Assembly: GCA_002784365.1 (NCBI GenBank)
Contig: PFKY01000037.1
Location: 1-6,829, forward strand
DNA: 6,829 bases
Source of the DNA: Candidatus Wolfebacteria bacterium CG_4_10_14_0_8_um_filter_39_64
GTDB taxonomy: Bacteria; Patescibacteriota; Minisyncoccia; UBA6257; UBA9933
Direction: 5' to 3'
The notes beneath the pieces were generated by a model. That model made no database searches. It saw only the letters and a list, made by a program, of their open reading frames with translations, and had not been told where the DNA came from. This document shows positions 1 through 4,220 of the stretch, piece after piece. Numbering within the stretch: the first letter of the stretch is position 1; the number at the start of each line of letters is the position of its first letter. The position numbers and the translations under genes are program-made.

Positions 1-205
1 AAGTATAACCAATCAGGCTTCTATCCTGATAAAGGGGTTGAAAGAGATTTCTGAGAGTGATTTTAAAAGCAAATCTCCGGTCAAATTTTTCCAATAAAGA
101 AATGATAAAATGGCTGTAAATTTTAAAACTATCCAAATACCAATGCCGCAAAAATTCTATTAGGCGATAAAGAAGACGAATAAAAAGATAAGGGATAAGA
201 GTCAT
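1..205 (-). CDS. Membrane protein of unknown function, N-terminal part (runs off the left edge)
   Basis: An open frame starts at ATG (203-205, minus strand) and continues for 68 codons to the window edge with no stop, so only the N-terminus is present. It begins MTLIPYLFIRLLYRLIEF and has a hydrophobic, aromatic-rich N-terminus followed by an amphipathic region containing KITLRNLFQPLYQD and then IGYT, where a further hydrophobic segment probably starts. The residue pattern looks like a real protein rather than chance. It resembles the N-terminus of conserved membrane proteins I associate with Patescibacteria, but I cannot name a function. It lies 15 bases downstream of the tRNA 3' half on the same strand and may share its transcript. 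No Shine-Dalgarno sequence is visible before the ATG. Confidence 0.65.
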   Translation of the reverse strand, partial: MTLIPYLFIRLLYRLIEFLRHWYLDSFKIYSHFIISLLEKFDRRFAFKITLRNLFQPLYQDRSLIGYT

Positions 206-220
206 AAACTTTTTATATTG

Positions 221-260
221 TGGGCGCAGAAGGGATCGAACCTTCAACCTCAGTCTTACC
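221..260 (-). pseudogene. Isolated tRNA 3' half (T-arm, acceptor strand and discriminator)
   Basis: On the minus strand this stretch has a perfect T-arm (229-245: 5-bp stem GAAGG/CCTTC around TTCGATC), a variable loop AGGTT (246-250), an acceptor 3' strand TGCGCCC (228-222) and discriminator A (221). CCA is not encoded. Before it comes GGTAAGACTG, which would fit positions 34-43 of a tRNA with anticodon GGU (Thr), but the preceding base is G instead of the invariant U33 and no matching CAGTC strand or D-arm follows upstream. The 3' half is therefore clear, while the rest of this tRNA is not adjacent. It could be the second exon of an interrupted tRNA whose 5' half is at 418-447, a decayed tRNA, or an assembly join. 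Confidence 0.55.
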
Positions 261-282
261 CGCCTGCCAAAGCCGATCCGAA

Positions 283-374
283 ATTTTGGTGTGCGTGTGG
301 ATGGAATCGAACCATCGACCTCCATTTTATCAGAATGGCGTTCTACCACTGAACTACACACGCATATTTTGGTG
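283..374. repeat. 9-bp direct repeat flanking tRNA-Ile
   Basis: ATTTTGGTG occurs at 283-291 and again at 366-374, so tRNA-Ile plus a few bases forms an 83-bp unit bounded by direct repeats. Removing one unit would join 5-base complementary segments (GATCC at 275-279, GGATC at 377-381, plus strand) into a small hairpin. This could record insertion or duplication of a tRNA unit, but a 9-bp AT-rich match can also arise by chance. Confidence 0.4.
292..363 (-). tRNA. tRNA-Ile (anticodon GAU)
   Basis: A complete cloverleaf folds on the minus strand. The acceptor GCGTGTG (363-357) pairs with CACACGC (299-293). The D-arm is GTTC/GAAC. The anticodon arm (338-322) is CCATT, loop CTGATAA, AATGG, giving anticodon GAU at 331-329. 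The variable loop is AGGTC and the T-arm is GATGG, TTCGATT, CCATC (316-300). The discriminator is A (292). The CTGATAA loop and the AGGTCGATGGTTCGA stretch match bacterial tRNA-Ile(GAU) well. CCA is not encoded and must be added after transcription. The gene sits between two tRNA halves and is flanked by a 9-bp direct repeat. Confidence 0.95.
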
Positions 375-385
375 CTGGATCAGAG

Positions 386-417
386 ACCCCCTAGTACAGC
401 GAAGTTGACTACGGGGT
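386..417 (-). other. RNA hairpin between the tRNA 5' half and tRNA-Ile
   Basis: The arms 386-395 (ACCCCCTAGT) and 408-417 (ACTACGGGGT) pair over nine of ten positions with one mismatch, around a 12-base loop. It begins exactly where the tRNA 5' half stops looking like a tRNA. It has no following U-run on the minus strand, so it is not a standard terminator. Its lower strand overlaps CTTACCC (420-414), which could pair instead with GGGTAAG (261-255) beside the 3' tRNA half. Confidence 0.45.
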
Positions 418-447
418 AAGCGCGCTCTGCCACTGAGCTAGTCGCCC
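418..447 (-). pseudogene. Isolated tRNA 5' half (acceptor strand and D-arm)
   Basis: On the minus strand, GGGCGAC (447-441), TA, then a perfect D-arm GCTC-AGTGGCA-GAGC (438-424) make a textbook tRNA 5' half. After base 423 the sequence no longer fits: the next bases CGCTTACCCCG give no 7-base loop with U33 and no closing anticodon stem, and no T-arm follows before tRNA-Ile. The nearest T-arm and acceptor strand is at 245-222. Its TGCGCCC pairs with GGGCGAC over the outer five positions only, with mismatches at 6-67 and 7-66. The half starts 3 bases after the stop codon of the upstream small gene. Confidence 0.55.
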
Positions 448-450
448 ATA

Positions 451-651
451 TTATTTAATTATTCCCAATTTTTTCAATTCCTCCAAGTTAAATCTGGTAA
501 TTTCTTTGGCTTTCAATGATTCTTGGTCTAGTGCTTCCCCGGTATTTTTCAACAAAAAATTTATTGAATAAATAACAAATCCCGCTACGCTCAACAGCAG
601 CAGAATACCGATGACGATAAATAACGTGTCCTGTTTAACTTTTAGTTTCAT
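451..651 (-). CDS. Small single-pass membrane protein of unknown function, next to pilO
   Basis: This 66-residue protein has a lysine-rich start (MKLKVKQD), one transmembrane segment at about residues 9-33, and a soluble tail predicted to be helical and charged, ending in FNLEELKKLGIIK. The topology suggests an N-terminus in the cytoplasm. It begins 11 bases after the stop codon of the pilO-like gene on the same strand, so the two are probably co-transcribed; its stop is followed within 3 bases by a tRNA 5' half. I do not recognise the family. By position it may be an accessory subunit of a pilus assembly complex, but nothing in the sequence proves it. No Shine-Dalgarno sequence precedes the ATG. 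Confidence 0.75.
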   Translation of the reverse strand: MKLKVKQDTLFIVIGILLLLSVAGFVIYSINFLLKNTGEALDQESLKAKEITRFNLEELKKLGIIK

Positions 652-662
652 AATTTTTACAT

Positions 663-1181
663 CTAAAAAGAAAACACTCGGCCAGTCAGCAGTGCACTAA
701 AATTATTGTCTTGTCGAGTAAAATCGATTGATTTCAAATTAATAAAGTATCGAGCGGTTTCAAGAGATTTCAGAAAATCTATGAAATTATCAAAGGGGCC
801 CTGAGAGGTTATGGTAAAGTCGGTTTGTCTTAACTTGCCAATACCTTCGGAGTTTTCCTGTCCAAGGCTGGAATTCAGTTCAACTTTAGTTTGCCTGGCA
901 ATTGTGGATAAATCCCGGGGAAAACTTACCAATTGATCCCGGTTAGGTAAAATATTTTCTATTTCAACGACATAATTTTTGGCCTGTTGCGAATCCTTGC
1001 GTAACAAAGCCAAGGACTCGGTTAATTGCGTGCGGAAAAGCAAATCTCTTCTGAGTTGCCTAATTTGATCGGTTCGTTTGGAGATATCCGAGCCTACAAA
1101 AAATAAAATCGTTGTCAAAATTAGACTGATTCCCAAAGGAACGCCGATGATAATCAACAAACGTTTCCGAAAATTAGTCAT
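663..1181 (-). CDS. pilO: PilO-like type IV pilus inner-membrane alignment protein
   Basis: The 172-residue product has the PilO architecture. A short basic cytoplasmic start (MTNFRKR) precedes one transmembrane helix at about residues 8-28. A charged coiled coil follows at about 30-75, and then a compact alpha/beta domain at about 85-172 containing the PilO-like stretch FDNFIDFLKSLETARYFINLKSI. In known systems PilO pairs with PilN in the inner membrane and links the cytoplasmic PilM ring to the outer parts of the pilus machine. Here pilM and pilN are not upstream, since dprA lies there in the opposite direction; only a small membrane protein follows. I chose ATG at 1181 over the TTG at 1187, which adds two residues. 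The assignment rests on architecture and weak similarity; a different TM plus coiled-coil protein is possible. Confidence 0.65.
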   Translation of the reverse strand: MTNFRKRLLIIIGVPLGISLILTTILFFVGSDISKRTDQIRQLRRDLLFRTQLTESLALLRKDSQQAKNYVVEIENILPNRDQLVSFPRDLSTIARQTKVELNSSLGQENSEGIGKLRQTDFTITSQGPFDNFIDFLKSLETARYFINLKSIDFTRQDNNFSALLTGRVFSF

Positions 1182-1231
1182 GATCAATGGTCATTGTTAT
1201 AATTAGTTTATATTTATTATACAATTATACA
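1182..1231. promoter_or_regulatory. Divergent AT-rich promoter region, pilO-like / dprA
   Basis: This 50-bp gap between divergent start codons is almost all A and T. It holds several -10-like hexamers: TATAAT at 1198-1203 and TATTAT at 1215-1220 towards dprA, and TATAAT at 1221-1216 and 1229-1224 on the minus strand towards pilO. No convincing -35 boxes stand out. If TATTAT at 1215-1220 is used, transcription would start only about 4-5 bases before the dprA ATG, giving a nearly leaderless message. Exact elements are uncertain. Confidence 0.35.
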
Positions 1232-2113
1232 ATGAAATTAGAGCCCAAATCAATCTCCCTAGAAGATTCTCATTATCCCTCCTTGTTAAAAGAAATTCAA
1301 AACCCGCCTTTAGAGATTTATATTTTAGGGAGATTTTTTGATGAATCGATAGTCAATGTGCCAAAAATTGCCATTGTCGGCACGCGGAAGGCGTCCATTC
1401 AAGGAAAAGCGCTTGCGAGGAAAATTTCCGGCGAATTAGCAAGGATGGGCGTGGTTATCGTGAGCGGTCTTGCAATGGGGATAGACAGCGCGGCGCACGA
1501 GGGAGCTTTGGAAGTTAAGGGTAAAACCATCGCCGTTTTGGCCAACGGCCTTGGTAAAATTTACCCGGCTCTAAACCAAAATCTGGGAGAAAAGGTTTTG
1601 GAATTCGGCGGGGCCATAATTTCGGAATATGGTTCAGAAATCCCGTATTTTAAAGGTCAATTTTTAAAACGAAATAGAATTATCAGCGGCCTGTGCCAGG
1701 CGGTGATAGTCATTGAGGCCCCTCAAAGGTCTGGGTCGCTAGCGACCGCCCGTCTGGCCGCAGAACAGGGCCGGGAGGTGTTTGTTTTCCCGGGGCCAAT
1801 AAATAATCCGAATTATTACGGCTCTCACAAATTAATAAGAGATGGTGCAAGGTTGGTTTCTTCGGTAGAAGATATTTTAGAAGACTTAGGATTAGAAAAA
1901 TCCAAAATCCAAATGTCAAATGTTAAATTTAATAAAATTAAAGATGAAAATCAATTGCTCATTTTTGAAACAATTCAAGGAGCCGGTCAGCCGCTTAATA
2001 TTGACAAAATCATTGAACTAACTAAACTTGAACCGCAAGTTATCAATCAATCTCTAGCCCCCTTAATTATCCAAGGAATATTAAAAGAAACAGAAAAGGG
2101 ATACACGATATAA
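1232..2113 (+). CDS. dprA: DNA processing protein DprA (Smf), short form
   Basis: DprA binds incoming single-stranded DNA and loads RecA during natural transformation; it acts in the cytoplasm. The 293-residue product has the full Rossmann-like core: GTRKAS (50-55), VSGLAMGIDSAAHEGAL (77-93), a TIAVLANGL...YP strand, RNRIISGL (147-154), SGSLATA (167-173), VFPGP (185-189) and GSHKLIRDGA (197-206). A winged-helix-like C-terminal domain spans about 240-293. The N-terminal SAM/helix-hairpin-helix domain of classical DprA (about 360 residues) is absent, a common short form. I chose ATG at 1232 because the 15 in-frame codons before it are AT-rich promoter-like sequence; ATG at 1187 would be the longest frame. 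No Shine-Dalgarno sequence is seen. The linker at about residues 222-236 comes from a repeat-like tract. Confidence 0.95.
   Translation: MKLEPKSISLEDSHYPSLLKEIQNPPLEIYILGRFFDESIVNVPKIAIVGTRKASIQGKALARKISGELARMGVVIVSGLAMGIDSAAHEGALEVKGKTIAVLANGLGKIYPALNQNLGEKVLEFGGAIISEYGSEIPYFKGQFLKRNRIISGLCQAVIVIEAPQRSGSLATARLAAEQGREVFVFPGPINNPNYYGSHKLIRDGARLVSSVEDILEDLGLEKSKIQMSNVKFNKIKDENQLLIFETIQGAGQPLNIDKIIELTKLEPQVINQSLAPLIIQGILKETEKGYTI
1898..1931 (+). repeat. Short AAATCC/AAATGT-type repeat tract inside dprA
   Basis: The tract reads as degenerate tandem copies of a 7-9 base word (AAATCC AAAATCC AAATGTC AAATGTT AAATTT). It encodes the linker KSKIQMSNVKFN between the Rossmann core and the winged-helix domain. 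A closely similar tract lies in topA at 2518-2547. Confidence 0.5.
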
Positions 2114-2208
2114 ATTTTCAATTACCAATTTTCAATTTTCAAATACGCGGACTGATTTTTTGAAAATTAATTCATTAAAAATTGATTGAAAATTGTAAAT
2201 TGAAAATT
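2113..2208. repeat. Long AT-rich inverted repeat between dprA and topA
   Basis: The arms 2113-2137 and 2184-2208 are complementary at 22 of 25 positions, with a 46-base loop. Each arm holds two copies of AATTTTCAATT (or its reverse complement), about 14 bases apart. It starts at the last base of the dprA stop codon and covers most of the gap. As RNA it could form a stem behind dprA that protects the 3' end or ends transcription, though there is no GC-rich stem with a U-run. The right arm also carries the probable topA -35 box. Confidence 0.6.
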
Positions 2209-2214
2209 GATAAT
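2186..2214 (+). promoter_or_regulatory. Probable topA promoter, apparently leaderless
   Basis: TTGAAA (2186-2191, five of six matches to TTGACA) and GATAAT (2209-2214, five of six to TATAAT) are separated by exactly 17 bases. Transcription would start at about 2221-2222, at the topA ATG (2222), so the message would have essentially no 5' leader. This agrees with the lack of a Shine-Dalgarno sequence. The region is so AT-rich that chance matches are likely, which lowers confidence. Confidence 0.4.
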
Positions 2215-2221
2215 TTTAACT

Positions 2222-4216
2222 ATGAACCTAGTTATAGTTGAAAGCCCAACTAAGGCTCGAACCATCAGCCAATTTTTGGCCAAAGACTATAAAGTCGAGT
2301 CCTCTTACGGTCATATTCGGGATTTGCCCAAAAGTAAACTCGGCATTGATGTTGAAAAAAATTTTGAGCCTCAGTATATTATTCCGCTTAAAGCCAGAAA
2401 AAGAGTAAATCGACTGAAAAAAGAAGCGGAGAAAGCGGCGGCGGTCATTTTAGCAACCGATGAAGACCGCGAAGGAGAAGCCATAGCGTGGCATCTCACC
2501 GAAGCCTTAGGCTTCGGAAATCCTAAATCCAAAATCCTAAATCCTAATGTTCAACGCATTGTTTTTCACGAAATTACCAAATCAGCGATTGAAGAGGCAT
2601 TGGAGAACCCGCGAGATATTGATATGAATTTGGTTGACAGCCAGCAGGCGCGCCGGGTTCTGGACCGCTTGGTTGGTTACAAACTTTCGCCCTTTTTATG
2701 GGAAAAAGTAATGAAGCGATTATCAGCTGGCCGAGTACAGTCGGTTGCTCTCCGGCTAATTGTTGAAAGAGAAGAGGAAATTAGAAATTTTAAACCAGAA
2801 GAATACTGGACAATTGAAACGCTGCTTCAATCGGCTGGAGCCAGCAAAAAAAACCAATTTGGAGCCCTGCTTCATAAGATTAACGATGAAATAATTCCCA
2901 AATTGGGCATTAAGACAAAAGAGGAAGCCGGCAAAATAGTTGATGATTTACAGAAATGCGAATATAAAATTTTAAAAATAGAAAAAAAGGAAATAAAGAA
3001 AAACCCTTTGCCGCCCTTCATCACCAGCACCTTACAACAAGAAGCTTTCAAGCGGCTGCGATTTTCCGCCAAACAGACCATGCGAATAGCCCAGAATCTT
3101 TATGAAAACGGTTTAATCACTTATATGAGAACCGATTCTCTTAATATTTCAAAAGAATCGGTCCGCCAGGCAGCTGGGTGGATTGAAAAAAATTTGGGAA
3201 AAGAATATGTGGCTCAAGCACCCCGCTTTTTCAAAACCAAATCCCGTTTGGCCCAGGAAGCGCACGAAGCAATCAGACCCACCAATCCTGATTTAACGCC
3301 GGAAAAAGTTCAGGTGAAATTCCCTCAGGAAAAAAGGTTGTACGAACTTATCTGGCGTCGCTTTATTGCTTCTCAGCTGCCGCAGGCAATTTTTGACGCC
3401 ACCCGCGTTGAAATTAAAGCCCAAAATTCTAAATTTTATATTCTAATTGCCAACGGCAATACGCTCCGCTTTGACGGTTTTCTTAAAATTTGGCCAATGA
3501 AATTTGAAGAGATTGATTTGCCGGTCTTGAAGGAAAATGGAAAATTAAAACTGATTAAAATCAATCCATTTCAGCATTTTACGGAGCCGCCGGCCAGATA
3601 TAACGAAGCCAGTTTGATTAAAACCCTGGAAAAATACGGCATTGGCCGACCATCCACTTACGCGCCGATTATCTCGGTCATTCAGGAAAGAAATTACGTT
3701 TACAAAAATGAGGAGCGCCGGTTTCAGCCGACGGAAATCGGCGAAGTGGTCAATAAAATTCTGGTCAAACATTTTCCGGAAGTGGTTGACATTCAATTTA
3801 CGGCTGAAATGGAGAAAGAATTGGACGAGATTGCCCAGGGCAGTCAAAAATGGCAGAAAGTGATAAAAGAATTTTACGAACCGTTTAATAAAAATCTTGA
3901 ACAGAAATATCAAGAAGTGGAAAAGCAGAAACCGATTGAAGAAAAAACCGAAGAAATCTGCGAGAAATGCGGTAAGTCGATGGTCATAAAATATGGGAGA
4001 TTCGGAAAATTTCTGGCTTGTTCCGGTTTCCCCGAATGCAAAAATACTAAAACAATAAAAATAGCGATGACCAACGATAAAGGCGAAGAAATCAAATGCC
4101 CGAAATGTCAGACAGGCACAATTGTCAGACTACGGACAAAAACCGGCCGCTTTTTCTACGGTTGCTCGCGATATCCAAAATGCGATTTTGCTAGCTGGAC
4201 AAAACCTTCTATTTAA
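2222..4216 (+). CDS. topA: DNA topoisomerase I (type IA)
   Basis: TopA relaxes negatively supercoiled DNA by cutting one strand through a 5'-phosphotyrosine link. The 664-residue product opens with the Toprim domain: LVIVESPTKA (catalytic Glu7) and the acidic metal-binding triad DEDREGE (80-86). SAGRVQSVAL is at 168-177, and the active-site tyrosine is Tyr301 in ITYMRTDS. EAHEAIRPT (346-354) and YGIGRPSTYA (472-481) complete the core. Two four-cysteine zinc ribbons end the protein (Cys580/583/600/606 and Cys626/629/648/654); E. coli TopA is longer, at 865 residues. I chose ATG at 2222, giving the canonical MNLVIVESPTKA start, over TTG at 2207. A palindrome plus tandem tract at 2499-2547 encodes extra residues between the DEDREGE segment and QRIVFHEIT. 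The rel gene follows 4 bases later, so the two are probably co-transcribed. Confidence 0.97.
   Translation: MNLVIVESPTKARTISQFLAKDYKVESSYGHIRDLPKSKLGIDVEKNFEPQYIIPLKARKRVNRLKKEAEKAAAVILATDEDREGEAIAWHLTEALGFGNPKSKILNPNVQRIVFHEITKSAIEEALENPRDIDMNLVDSQQARRVLDRLVGYKLSPFLWEKVMKRLSAGRVQSVALRLIVEREEEIRNFKPEEYWTIETLLQSAGASKKNQFGALLHKINDEIIPKLGIKTKEEAGKIVDDLQKCEYKILKIEKKEIKKNPLPPFITSTLQQEAFKRLRFSAKQTMRIAQNLYENGLITYMRTDSLNISKESVRQAAGWIEKNLGKEYVAQAPRFFKTKSRLAQEAHEAIRPTNPDLTPEKVQVKFPQEKRLYELIWRRFIASQLPQAIFDATRVEIKAQNSKFYILIANGNTLRFDGFLKIWPMKFEEIDLPVLKENGKLKLIKINPFQHFTEPPARYNEASLIKTLEKYGIGRPSTYAPIISVIQERNYVYKNEERRFQPTEIGEVVNKILVKHFPEVVDIQFTAEMEKELDEIAQGSQKWQKVIKEFYEPFNKNLEQKYQEVEKQKPIEEKTEEICEKCGKSMVIKYGRFGKFLACSGFPECKNTKTIKIAMTNDKGEEIKCPKCQTGTIVRLRTKTGRFFYGCSRYPKCDFASWTKPSI
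2499..2547 (+). repeat. Palindrome plus tandem repeat inserted in the topA reading frame
   Basis: A perfect 8-bp hairpin, CCGAAGCC-TTA-GGCTTCGG (2499-2517), is followed directly by degenerate copies of AAATCCT/AAATCCA (2518-2547). Together they encode about EALGFGNPKSKILNPN, a surface-loop position where TopA proteins are variable in length. The palindrome has the form of small REP-like elements, and the tandem part resembles the tract in dprA. The reading frame is kept. Confidence 0.6.
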
Positions 4217-4220
4217 TAAT

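Noticed and set aside
220..408. Open frame on the plus strand across the tRNA region
   Set aside because: It is the antisense of tRNA sequence (the EGIEPST-type peptide is a well-known false ORF from tRNA complements).
221..447. Group I intron in a tRNA, or a tmRNA
   Set aside because: The intervening sequence is only about 155 bases and contains a full tRNA, too short for a group I core. There is no tag-peptide frame, and the normal D-stem excludes a tmRNA.
1187..1231. Longer DprA starting at 1187
   Set aside because: The extra 15 residues are encoded by AT-rich promoter-like sequence and are not part of the DprA fold; the pilO-like start would also be crowded.
3545..3913. 122-residue minus-strand open frame inside topA
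   Set aside because: It is a shadow of the strongly conserved topA frame, with no independent features.
4122..4220. Longer Rel starting at TTG 4122
   Set aside because: It would overlap the topA zinc-ribbon coding sequence by 95 bases, and the added residues are not RSH-like. ATG at 4221 fits the family start.
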